DNA of 64,000 nucleotides from Betaproteobacteria bacterium TMED22. GTDB taxonomy: Bacteria > Pseudomonadota > Gammaproteobacteria > Burkholderiales > Eutrophovitaceae. The notes below the pieces were generated by a model that was given only the letters and a program-made list of their open reading frames with translations, was not told the DNA's origin and did no database searches. The stretch is taken from assembly GCA_002167745.1 (NCBI GenBank), contig NHCB01000013.1, positions 129,526 through 193,525 of the forward strand. The letters run 5' to 3'. The position numbers and the translations under genes were made by a program. Of the stretch, positions 11,624 to 20,915 are shown one piece after another (the first letter of the stretch is position 1; the number at the start of each line of letters is the position of its first letter).

Positions 11624-12481
11624 CTAACGCCTAAAATTGGTTATCTCAGCTGATCGGATTGTGTTCTCGAGGAGCATTGTAATCGTCATAGGCCCCACGC
11701 CACCAGGAACCGGTGTCACAAATCCGGCAACAGTCCGCACTGATTCATAGTCTACGTCACCCGCCAAAGAACCATTTTTTAAACGATTAATACCAACATC
11801 AATGACCGCTGCGCCTGGCTTGATCATGCCACCTTCCAAAACATTTAGTTTACCAACGGCAGTAACCACAATATCTGCCTGCCTCGTAAATATAGACAAA
11901 TCGGGCGTTTTAGAATTACAAATCGAGACGGTAGCGCCACGCTCAAGCAACATTAAGGCCATTGGTTTGCCTACAATATTACTTCGTCCGATAACTACTG
12001 CATGCCGTCCTTCAATCCGAACGTTGTAGTAATCCAGCAACTTCATGACGCCGTGAGGCGTGCATGGATAAAACGTAGCGTTTCCCGTAACCATGGCTCC
12101 AACATTTACCTTATGAAATCCATCAACGTCTTTTTCAGGTCTAATTGTTTCTAAAATTTTGTGTTCGTCAATATGTTTGGGGAGAGGGAGTTGAACTAAA
12201 ATCCCGTTAATGCCCGGATCGTTATTCAATCGTATCAACTCGTTTAGAACAGCTTTTTCAGAACAATCTGTTGCAAGCCTCTTCACCGTAGAATTAACGC
12301 CAACAGAATCACACGCGCGGATCTTATTGCGAACATATACTTGAGATGCAGCGTCATCGCCAACCAAAATTACCGCCAAGCCAGGTTTGATATCTTTCAG
12401 CATCAGACTACCTACTCTGTCTTTCATTCGCGCTCTCAATTCCCGAGACACCAATTTACCATCGACAACTTTTGCGCTCAT
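11624..12481 (-). CDS. folD: Bifunctional methylenetetrahydrofolate dehydrogenase/cyclohydrolase
   Basis: GLAVILVGDDAASQVYVRNKIRACDSVG; GILVQLPLPKHID; VVIGRSNIVGKPMALMLLERGATV; TPVPGGVGPMTITMLLENT. Confidence 0.97.
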   Translation of the reverse strand: MSAKVVDGKLVSRELRARMKDRVGSLMLKDIKPGLAVILVGDDAASQVYVRNKIRACDSVGVNSTVKRLATDCSEKAVLNELIRLNNDPGINGILVQLPLPKHIDEHKILETIRPEKDVDGFHKVNVGAMVTGNATFYPCTPHGVMKLLDYYNVRIEGRHAVVIGRSNIVGKPMALMLLERGATVSICNSKTPDLSIFTRQADIVVTAVGKLNVLEGGMIKPGAAVIDVGINRLKNGSLAGDVDYESVRTVAGFVTPVPGGVGPMTITMLLENTIRSAEITNFRR

Positions 12482-12548
12482 TTGTTAACCACGTTAAGCA
12501 TTTACAGTTTTATTTGGGCGCAGCGTTTTTAAAAATGCTGCTAGCTAA

Positions 12549-14663
12549 TCATAAACCATGACTAGCATCTGCTTTCTGGATCTCTGCGAGAGTGGAGTAG
12601 TATACAGGACCGCGCCCCATATCAGCCTCTTTTTGACTTGTAAGTGCATTAAGATTCATTCCATTTTTCATCTTCGACCCTTGCAACTGTTTAGGAGCGC
12701 CCAAAACTCCGGGCCTCAGTCCCTCAACAATATGCGCATGGCCAAAAACCTCTCCACGATCGTTAAATAATCGGCAAAAATCACCCTCAGAGATTGACCG
12801 CTTATCCGCGTCATCAGGACTCAACTCAAAAGTGGGGCGAGATAACATGTTTTGTAAATGCTCTACATGTTGAAATGTCGATCCGATAAAGTAATGCGTC
12901 GCCGCACTAAAAACCTGCAGTGGGTAAGGACTTAACTCGTCCACTCCGGATAAACCCTCTACCTCTGGAACATGCGCGGGCATCGGATCCAGCCCGAGCT
13001 CAGCCATTTGCTTGGAATAAATTTCAATTTTTCCAGAAGGTGTCGGCCAAATACCAGAGTTAACACCTTTCCTTCGCGGAGAGTCGACCGCACCTTTTGC
13101 CCAACCTTGCTTTTTGAGCAAATCTAGACTTACGCCTTCAAAAAGGGGATTGAATTCAGGATCGATAATTTCTTCGATCATTTCCTCATCAGTCTGAGAA
13201 AAGCAAGACTCTGTGTACCCCATTTTCTCCGCAAGTCTTCGAAACATCTCACTATTATCTAAACTTTCTCCCAATTTATCGATCGCGGGCATTGACAAAC
13301 CATAGTAATAAGCTCCGTAACCCGCCAAAATATCCATGCGCTCAAGCGCGGTGTCTGCTGGTAGTAAAATATCCGCATAAAGAGCTGAATCGGTATAGAA
13401 CGTATCATGCACAACCGTGAATAAATCAGTTCTGGATAGTCCCTGTCGGGCAGCCTGCGTATCTGGCACACAGTTCGCGGGATCAGCGTTCCATACAAAG
13501 AGCGCTTTGATTGGCGGATTCGCTTTATTGAGAGCATCACCCAATTGAATCATATTAAAATTTCTAGGATTCCTACCTTCCAACAAATCGGATCTAAAGA
13601 ATCGATCCTCATCAAAGACCCTCAGCTCTCCCCCGGTTGAAACACACACCCCTCCATCACCTCGGGCAGCGCCTGTCACAGTGGGAAGCAATTTTATTGC
13701 GCGCATCATAGATCCGCCATTTTCATGTCTTTGTATGCCCCAAGTACAACGGATAAAAGAGCTTTTTGTAGATGCGTACAAATCAGTTAACCGCAATATG
13801 TCAGATGCCTCTAAACCTGTTATCGCAGCAACTTTTTCCAAGCTATATTCTGCTAAACGTTCATTGACAAACCGATCCCACCCAACAGTATGTTCTGTTA
13901 TAAATGCCTCATCATGTAGGTTATTGTCAACAATCAACTTCATCATGCCTAGAGCAAGCGCAGCATCAGTCCCAGGCTTAGGTGAAAGATGCCAGTCTGA
14001 AAAATCCGTTGTTCGGGTAACTCTGGGATCAATAGCAATAATTTGAGCTCCATTTTTTCTTGCTTTCTCAAGAAAAGGCATCGCATGCACTCCCGTGCTA
14101 ACAATGTTAGTACCCCACAGAAGTATGACATCCATATCCGGCAAATTCTCAATGTTGGCGTCACCAACTCGCCCAAACGTATAAGCCTCTGCAGCAGCGC
14201 CAGCTGCGGTGCATATTGTGCGCTCTAAACGACAAGCACCCATTCGATTAAAAAAACGTTGCCCCATGCCCAAAAATCCAGTCATACCCATTGTTCCGGA
14301 GTAAGAAAACGGCAAGACCGACTCCGCGCCATCAGTATCTATAATGTTTTTAAACCGACTGGAAATCTCATTTAAGGCATCTTCCCAGGAAATCCGCTCC
14401 CACTTTGCACCTGGACCTTTTGATCCAACTCGTCTTTGCGGATACAAAACACGCTGATCGCTGTACACATATCCGAGGTAACTATTAACCTTTCCGCATA
14501 AAAAACCTTGAGTCACAGGATGGGACTTATCTCCCTCTACTCGAATCGCTCTGCCGCTCTTTTGATCCACTGTGACGGACATGGAACAAGCGTCTGGACA
14601 GTCGTGCGGACAAGCTACATGTACTCGTTTAGTATCTTTGCTGTTAGTCGTGGCATTTTCCAT
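12549..14663 (-). CDS. Molybdopterin-dependent oxidoreductase with N-terminal 4Fe-4S domain (CISM superfamily), specific substrate unknown
   Basis: VACPHDCPDACSMSV...FLCGKVN Fe-S motif; VILLWGTNIVSTGVHAMPFLEKARKNGAQIIAIDPRVTRTTDFSDWHLSPKPGTDAALALGMM; C-terminal dinucleotide-binding domain. Confidence 0.9.
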   Translation of the reverse strand: MENATTNSKDTKRVHVACPHDCPDACSMSVTVDQKSGRAIRVEGDKSHPVTQGFLCGKVNSYLGYVYSDQRVLYPQRRVGSKGPGAKWERISWEDALNEISSRFKNIIDTDGAESVLPFSYSGTMGMTGFLGMGQRFFNRMGACRLERTICTAAGAAAEAYTFGRVGDANIENLPDMDVILLWGTNIVSTGVHAMPFLEKARKNGAQIIAIDPRVTRTTDFSDWHLSPKPGTDAALALGMMKLIVDNNLHDEAFITEHTVGWDRFVNERLAEYSLEKVAAITGLEASDILRLTDLYASTKSSFIRCTWGIQRHENGGSMMRAIKLLPTVTGAARGDGGVCVSTGGELRVFDEDRFFRSDLLEGRNPRNFNMIQLGDALNKANPPIKALFVWNADPANCVPDTQAARQGLSRTDLFTVVHDTFYTDSALYADILLPADTALERMDILAGYGAYYYGLSMPAIDKLGESLDNSEMFRRLAEKMGYTESCFSQTDEEMIEEIIDPEFNPLFEGVSLDLLKKQGWAKGAVDSPRRKGVNSGIWPTPSGKIEIYSKQMAELGLDPMPAHVPEVEGLSGVDELSPYPLQVFSAATHYFIGSTFQHVEHLQNMLSRPTFELSPDDADKRSISEGDFCRLFNDRGEVFGHAHIVEGLRPGVLGAPKQLQGSKMKNGMNLNALTSQKEADMGRGPVYYSTLAEIQKADASHGL

Positions 14664-14872
14664 AATTTATTCCCATTAGATTGATCCAGCACCTTAAATG
14701 AACGAACCAAAGCCATCAGCGGTCGTAGGTTAAGTTAGGTAACGCCAAATCTTATCAAATTAATATTATGAAGAACCATCCATTTTTGCCTACAATCTCA
14801 TTGTTGACTGATTGGACCATTATGTCACGGCACACCCAATAAATTCAAAAATCGACTCATTAAAGATACACA

Positions 14873-15355
14873 ATGTCTATAAAAAAATTACATCATTTAG
14901 CTATGCGTTGTCGAGACTCTGAAGAAACCAGGGAGTTTTACGAAGATTTTCTTGGATTACCCTTAGTTCATGCCACCAAGATTGTCGAGACAAAAACAGG
15001 AAACGCTACCAACACTTTGCATATTTTTTTTCGGATGCATGACGGATCTTACTTAGCCTTCTTTGAGAGCCCGAAAAAATCATTTGCCTTTAAGGAACAA
15101 CATGACTTCGATCTTCATACCGCGCTGGAAGTAGACGAAACGTTTATGAATGAAATGATTTTAAAGGCAAAAACATTGAATATCGAGACTCGGGGCATCA
15201 GTGATCACGACTTTTTCCGCTCGGTTTACTTCCGCGACCCAAATGGTTACGTATTAGAGCTCACAGCAAAACAACCACACCATGATGACAGCCTTGACCC
15301 AATCAAAAATAATGCCCGCCAAATCCTTCATGATTGGCAGACAGATAAAATTTAA
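14873..15355 (+). CDS. VOC (glyoxalase/bleomycin resistance) superfamily protein
   Basis: LHHLAMRCRDSEETREFYEDFLGLPLVH...SVYFRDPNGYVLELTAK. Confidence 0.88.
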   Translation: MSIKKLHHLAMRCRDSEETREFYEDFLGLPLVHATKIVETKTGNATNTLHIFFRMHDGSYLAFFESPKKSFAFKEQHDFDLHTALEVDETFMNEMILKAKTLNIETRGISDHDFFRSVYFRDPNGYVLELTAKQPHHDDSLDPIKNNARQILHDWQTDKI

Positions 15356-15386
15356 TTACTAAGAGTAAATTTAGGAGAAAAGTCAC

Positions 15387-16178
15387 ATGTCTTTCGAGCA
15401 ATTATCTTTTCAGGTAACAAACGGTATTTCTACCATCACTTTAAACCAGCCAGAAAGCTTAAATAGTTTCACGACTCAAATGCTCTCTGAACTCACAGAG
15501 GCTCTTTCAAAAGCGGAAAATGATCCTCAAGTTCGAGTCATTGTGTTAACAGGCTCAGGAAGGGCTTTTTGTGCAGGACAAAACTTGAATGAACGCAAGC
15601 GATCTTCAGATCAACCAAAATATGATATTGGTCAATCTCTCAGAGAACGATATGTTCCTATCGTTACAGCTATTCGCTCGTCCAAAAAACCAGTAATCGG
15701 GGCTATAAATGGCATAGCCGCCGGAGCAGGTGCTAACGTAGCACTGGCATGCGACCTCGTTATCGCCAAAGAGTCAGCAAGCTTCCTACAGGCATTTACT
15801 CGAATCGGTTTAATGCCTGATGCAGGCGGTACATTTTTCTTAACCAGGGCAGCTGGTCGCCAAAAAGCTATGGGAATGGCACTACTTGCACAACCAGTGA
15901 CTGCAGAGGATGCAGAATCATGGGGATTGATATGGAAAGCGGTGCCAGACCAAGAATTCAACGCGGAAATAAACCGGATCAGTGAGCAGTTAGCCAAGGG
16001 TCCGGCACTTGCCTACGCGAGAACCAAACAAGCAATACTCGCAGCGGAAAAAAACGATTTTACAGCGGCAATAGAACTTGAATGCGACCTTCAAGCTGAG
16101 CTCGGTTATAGCGATGATTATGAGGAAGGTGTAAATGCATTCAAAGAAAAAAGACCCGCCATCTTCCGAGGCAAATAA
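15387..16178 (+). CDS. Enoyl-CoA hydratase/isomerase family protein (PaaG-like)
   Basis: GISTITLNQPESLNSFT; GSGRAFCAGQNLNER; GAINGIAAGAGANVALACDLVIA; LMPDAGGTFFLTR. Confidence 0.93.
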   Translation: MSFEQLSFQVTNGISTITLNQPESLNSFTTQMLSELTEALSKAENDPQVRVIVLTGSGRAFCAGQNLNERKRSSDQPKYDIGQSLRERYVPIVTAIRSSKKPVIGAINGIAAGAGANVALACDLVIAKESASFLQAFTRIGLMPDAGGTFFLTRAAGRQKAMGMALLAQPVTAEDAESWGLIWKAVPDQEFNAEINRISEQLAKGPALAYARTKQAILAAEKNDFTAAIELECDLQAELGYSDDYEEGVNAFKEKRPAIFRGK

Positions 16179-16206
16179 CCTTACCAGTAACGATAAATTT
16201 TAAGAA

Positions 16207-17667
16207 ATGAATCAAAATCTTCCCTTATTCAAAAGCCCATTTGTTTTGCTGTTGATGTTAGGTGTTAGTTTTATGACGCTAAGCTGCGCATCCAATAACT
16301 CAGAGTATAGAACGACTAACGATCACGCACCCACGGAATGGGCTTACTTAGGCGAGGACAAGAACTACCAGGTAAGTACAACTGATATCACCAAGCTTGA
16401 ATGGTGGAGGTCCTTTGAAGACCCACTCCTCGTCAAATTAATAGAAGAGGGACTTGAATCAAATTACGATATTGCCCGAGCGACGAACAGAATACGTCAA
16501 GCACAAGAGGCACTTAATTCAGTCCGAGTCGATAAGAACCCAACATTAGACACAAATATCAAAACTCGCAAATCAACGAGCAGTGAAGAAAGCGGGTTAG
16601 GACGGACAAGCTCGGTTATAACGACACAATTTCAAACCAGCTGGGAGCTCGACCTTTTTGGCAAATTCAAAAGAAATACTGAAGCGGCCGAGGCAAATGT
16701 TCAGCTAGAGATTGCGGCTATGAACGGGGTCAAGATAACACTGATCTCAACAATAGCGGAATCCTATATTGCATTTCGGGCAACGAAAGACGACATAAAT
16801 TTAAATCAAGAAGCAGCTGAATATCTTAGAAGTTATGTCGAACTTGCGGAGCTTGAGACACAAGTTGGCCTGGAAAGTATAGACCAAGTCCAAAAAGCAA
16901 AGATCCAATTGGCAAACTTAGAAACAAATATTATTGAGAAAAAAACAAGGCTCAAAGAAACGCTGTTAGCGATTGATTTACTCCTTGGAGCGAAGCCGGG
17001 AGAAACGTTGAATTCATTAGATCATTCGACAAGTTCTTTGAAATTACCCTCAACAATTGCGATATCAATCCCAGCGGACACAATCTTACAAAGACCCGAT
17101 ATTCAAGAAGCTTTACGAAGGTTGCAAGTAGAGGCTGCGAAGGTAGGGGTGGCCGAAGCGCAACGATACCCGACTTTTTCTTTTACAGGCTCAATCGGGC
17201 TTGAGGCCTTAGCAATAAATTCAATCGGGAACTCAGGCGCCAACTTTTCCACAATTCAAGCCAGTTTATTAGCACCGATATTCAATTCAGGAGCACTTAA
17301 AGCAAACGTAAACGCCCAGGTTGCAACTCGAGAAGCGGCCTTAGAGATCTATCGAAAAAGTGTCGCGAATGGCCTAAACGAAACTGAACAAGCACTCCTA
17401 AATCTGAATTCAATCAAAGAGCGAGTAAAGACCATAGCTCCAGCGCTTCAATTAAGTAGGAACAACGTCGACTTAACAAACAGTAGGTATGAAATTGGGC
17501 TCGTGAGTTTTAGGGAAGTCTTAAAATCACGAGAGGAATTGAATTCTTTAAAACAAAAACAATCATCACTTACATTCGATGAACTTCAGGGTGTAACTCA
17601 GCTATACAAAGTCCTTGGTGGTGGATGGGCCTACGAAAGTGAACCAGCGAACATACAAACTAACTAA
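16207..17667 (+). CDS. NodT-family efflux outer membrane factor lipoprotein
   Basis: Signal/lipobox MLGVSFMTLSCASNN; WWRSFEDPLLVKLIEEGLESNYDI; TILQRPDIQEALRRLQVEAAKVGVAEAQRYPTFSFTGSIGL. Confidence 0.92.
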   Translation: MNQNLPLFKSPFVLLLMLGVSFMTLSCASNNSEYRTTNDHAPTEWAYLGEDKNYQVSTTDITKLEWWRSFEDPLLVKLIEEGLESNYDIARATNRIRQAQEALNSVRVDKNPTLDTNIKTRKSTSSEESGLGRTSSVITTQFQTSWELDLFGKFKRNTEAAEANVQLEIAAMNGVKITLISTIAESYIAFRATKDDINLNQEAAEYLRSYVELAELETQVGLESIDQVQKAKIQLANLETNIIEKKTRLKETLLAIDLLLGAKPGETLNSLDHSTSSLKLPSTIAISIPADTILQRPDIQEALRRLQVEAAKVGVAEAQRYPTFSFTGSIGLEALAINSIGNSGANFSTIQASLLAPIFNSGALKANVNAQVATREAALEIYRKSVANGLNETEQALLNLNSIKERVKTIAPALQLSRNNVDLTNSRYEIGLVSFREVLKSREELNSLKQKQSSLTFDELQGVTQLYKVLGGGWAYESEPANIQTN

Positions 17668-17688
17668 CCATAGGCTTCAAAACTACAA

Positions 17689-18960
17689 ATGGCATCAACC
17701 CAAAAGTCGCTAAAAGAAATCCTCGATGACCAGTCGAACGCAAAAGCTAGTCCAAAAAAGATGGTCGGCTATATATTCCTTGTTTTCATCATAATCTTCG
17801 CAGCCTTCTACCTTTGGCCAGGCGAAGAAAGCGACGAATACACTTACACCACTGAAACCGTCAAGTTAGGCGCGCTTACTGTTACGGTATCAGCCACAGG
17901 AAAACTTAGGCCCACCAATCAGGTGGAAATCGGTAGTGAACTATCAGGCATTATGGAGTCTGTATTTGTAGAAGAAAATGACAGGGTCAAGGTTGGTCAG
18001 GTTTTAGCTAGGCTAGATACTGCCAAATTAAGCGATAAAGTCGAAAAATCAAAAGCAGCTTTAATTGGACGTGAAGCCGCGGTGATTCAGTCACGCGCTA
18101 CGCTTTCAGAGGTCAGCACCAAGCTTTATCGATTAAGACAACTGCAAAAAATATCAAATGGAAAAATTCCAGCACAAAGTGAGATCGATTCAGCCGTCGC
18201 GAACGTCCGTCGGGCACAGGCGGATGAGAAGAGCAATCTAGCGGCGGTGGAACAAGCAAAAGCGGAATTAAGATCAGACGAAACTAACATAACTAAAGCT
18301 ACTTTAATTTCGCCTATTAATGGCGTTGTGCTAAAGCGTTCAATCGAGCCTGGACAAACAGTTGCGGCGTCGTTCCAAGCGCCCGTGCTATTTACAATAG
18401 CTGAAGATTTGGCGCAGATGGAATTACTTATCGATGTTGACGAAGCTGATGTCGGAAACATTAAGAGCGGACAAAAATCATATTTCACAGTAGATGCATG
18501 GCCAGACCGTGAATACTCTGCCAAGATTCATCGAATTAGCTTTGCAGCTGAAATAACGGATGATGTAGTGACATACCCTACCATCTTAAATGTTGACAAT
18601 ACCGATTTGTCGCTCCGACCTGGAATGACTGGAACAGCAACAATAACTACGCTGAGCCTAGAGAATCGACTTTTGATTCCAAACGCTGCATTCCGTGTAA
18701 ATTTTGACTCAGATTTAAAAACCAAGAAAACCAAGAAAAGTGTTTTTGGATTGTTATTTCCCAGATCAAAAAAACCAAAGAAAAAAATAAATATCGAACA
18801 AAAGACTGGCTTTTCTAAGCTATGGGCGCTCACGGAAAAAGGACCAATCGAAATGGCCGTAGAAATTCTCGCCGTCAACCAAAGATACAGCGCTGTGGCT
18901 TCAGGTGCCATCCAGCCAGATACAAAAATTATCGTTGAAGCCTCGAAAGAACGTCCTTAA
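17689..18960 (+). CDS. MacA-like periplasmic adaptor (membrane fusion) protein
   Basis: VKLGALTVTVSATGKLRPTNQVEIGSELSGIMESVFVEENDRVKVGQVLARLDTAKL; ATLISPINGVVLKRSIEPGQTVAASFQAPVLFTIAEDLAQMEL. Confidence 0.93.
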   Translation: MASTQKSLKEILDDQSNAKASPKKMVGYIFLVFIIIFAAFYLWPGEESDEYTYTTETVKLGALTVTVSATGKLRPTNQVEIGSELSGIMESVFVEENDRVKVGQVLARLDTAKLSDKVEKSKAALIGREAAVIQSRATLSEVSTKLYRLRQLQKISNGKIPAQSEIDSAVANVRRAQADEKSNLAAVEQAKAELRSDETNITKATLISPINGVVLKRSIEPGQTVAASFQAPVLFTIAEDLAQMELLIDVDEADVGNIKSGQKSYFTVDAWPDREYSAKIHRISFAAEITDDVVTYPTILNVDNTDLSLRPGMTGTATITTLSLENRLLIPNAAFRVNFDSDLKTKKTKKSVFGLLFPRSKKPKKKINIEQKTGFSKLWALTEKGPIEMAVEILAVNQRYSAVASGAIQPDTKIIVEASKERP

Positions 18961-18981
18961 AGGCGCCGTAAAAAAACAATA

Positions 18982-19653
18982 ATGGCACTTATTCAATTCA
19001 AAAACGTCACAAAAACTTACGGAACAGGTGAGAACCCTTTTCCAGCGCTTAAAGGACTAAACTTAACGATCGATGAAGGCGAGTTTTTGGCGCTAATGGG
19101 GCCAAGCGGCTCAGGAAAATCGACAACAATGAATATCGCCGCATGTCTAGATACCGCGACAAGTGGAAACTATCTGTTTCAAAACATATCGGTTGAAAAT
19201 CTCGATACACACCAACGCACACTACTTAGGAGAAACTTCCTAGGGTTTATTTTCCAAGGGTTTAATCTGCTGCCTAGAAGCTCAGCTATTGAAAATGTAG
19301 AGCTTCCCTTAATTTACCGTGGCGACAAGAAACAAGACAGACGGTCAGCTGCGTATGAAGCCCTTGAGAAAGTTGGTTTATCAGATTGGCAAGACCATAA
19401 TCCTAATGAGCTATCGGGTGGACAACAACAACGAGTAGCTATTGCTCGAGCTATCGTAACGAATCCAAAAATCCTCTTGGCTGATGAACCAACAGGGAAT
19501 TTAGACTCACAAACCAGCGCAGAAATCATGTCTCTGCTCACTTCGTTAAATCAAGATTCAGGTGTCACCATAATCATGGTTACTCACGAGCAAGAAATGG
19601 CAGATTATTCGTCGCGAGTCGTACACTTTTTAGACGGTCAAATTCGTACTTAG
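18982..19653 (+). CDS. MacB/LolD-like ABC transporter ATP-binding protein
   Basis: LMGPSGSGKSTTMN Walker A; LSGGQQQRVAIARAIVTNPKILLADEPTGNLDS; same-strand neighbour of MacA-like adaptor. Confidence 0.95.
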   Translation: MALIQFKNVTKTYGTGENPFPALKGLNLTIDEGEFLALMGPSGSGKSTTMNIAACLDTATSGNYLFQNISVENLDTHQRTLLRRNFLGFIFQGFNLLPRSSAIENVELPLIYRGDKKQDRRSAAYEALEKVGLSDWQDHNPNELSGGQQQRVAIARAIVTNPKILLADEPTGNLDSQTSAEIMSLLTSLNQDSGVTIIMVTHEQEMADYSSRVVHFLDGQIRT

Positions 19654-19667
19654 GTATTTTTTATTTT

Positions 19668-20867
19668 ATGTTCTGGAATTCCTTAATCCTGGCTCTCAAC
19701 GCGATACGCAGAAACCTGCTGAGGAGCTTCCTCACTGTTCTTGGCATCATTATAGGAGTGGCCGCGGTGATTACAATGGTCACCATAGGCCGAGGTGCAA
19801 CACAATCCGTTAGCGATCAAATTACGGCGATGGGTACCAATCAGCTTATTATTCGGCCAGGACAAAGACGAGGGACTGGCTCTAATACGCCGGAATTCAG
19901 ACAAAAAGATGTGGATATCATTAAAAACCAAGTCACAGGGATTGCTGGAGTTGCCCCGTACTCCACCATCTCTTCAAATGTGATCGCCCAAGCAAAAAAC
20001 TACACCACCTTAATTACGGGCACGACTAACGATTTCTTTACGGTTGGTAATTGGGAGCTAGGATCTGGAAGAAAATTTCAACAGGCAGAACTTAAGTCCG
20101 GCAAAGCCTCTTGTATTCTTGGTACGACAGTAAAAAACAATTTATTTGGCAATGAAAACCCAGAGGGTAAGCGGATCCGGATAAAAAAATTCACATGCGA
20201 AGTGATCGGTGTTCTCAAGTCTAAAGGTCAATCCACATGGGGAACAGACCAAGATGATACAGTCGTGATGCCACTTAAAACCGTACATAGACGGTTGCTT
20301 GGCAGTTTGGACATCTCGCGAATAGCTGTGAAAGTTGAAGACAGCAATAAAATTACAAGCGCACAGAGAAAGATAACAGAGCTACTTAGAGAGTCTAGAA
20401 GGCTTCCTGACAATATGGAAAATGATTTTCGGGTTCTAGATATGCGACAGATCATTAAAACATTAACGGGAACAACAAGAGTCCTGACGATGTTATTAGG
20501 CGCAGTTGCCGCTGTAAGTCTCCTAGTCGGCGGTATAGGAATCATGAATATCATGCTCGTCTCCGTAACCGAGCGTACCAAAGAAATCGGCATTCGGCTT
20601 GCGATCGGGGCACTTGAGAAACACGTCTTGATGCAATTTTTAATCGAAGCGGTAGTTCTATCGAGTATTGGCGGTGTGCTAGGTCTAATTTTAGCCACGG
20701 GATTATCAGTTGCTGGAGCTAATCTCATGGGCGTTCCATTTCTTTTTGATCTGCGTATAAATATACTGGCCTTTTTATTTTCAGCTTCAATCGGCATATT
20801 ATTTGGATTCGTACCAGCAAGACGTGCAGCTCGGCTAAACCCTATCGACGCTCTCAGGCATGAATAA
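19668..20867 (+). CDS. MacB/FtsX-family ABC transporter permease
   Basis: NLLRSFLTVLGIIIGVAAVITMVTIGRGATQSVSDQI; GGIGIMNIMLVSVTERTKEIGIRLAIGA; FVPARRAARLNPIDALRHE. Confidence 0.95.
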   Translation: MFWNSLILALNAIRRNLLRSFLTVLGIIIGVAAVITMVTIGRGATQSVSDQITAMGTNQLIIRPGQRRGTGSNTPEFRQKDVDIIKNQVTGIAGVAPYSTISSNVIAQAKNYTTLITGTTNDFFTVGNWELGSGRKFQQAELKSGKASCILGTTVKNNLFGNENPEGKRIRIKKFTCEVIGVLKSKGQSTWGTDQDDTVVMPLKTVHRRLLGSLDISRIAVKVEDSNKITSAQRKITELLRESRRLPDNMENDFRVLDMRQIIKTLTGTTRVLTMLLGAVAAVSLLVGGIGIMNIMLVSVTERTKEIGIRLAIGALEKHVLMQFLIEAVVLSSIGGVLGLILATGLSVAGANLMGVPFLFDLRINILAFLFSASIGILFGFVPARRAARLNPIDALRHE

Positions 20868-20915
20868 ACGTATGATTACCGCAATTATGAAAAAATTACA
20901 CGCGAAATTATTACT

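Noticed and set aside
14140-14230. Possible selenocysteine or unusual active-site residue in the molybdopterin oxidoreductase
   Set aside because: No in-frame TGA is present; the ORF is uninterrupted.
20228-20797. 189-aa minus-strand ORF antisense to the ABC permease
   Set aside because: Shadow ORF of a clearly conserved MacB/FtsX permease.
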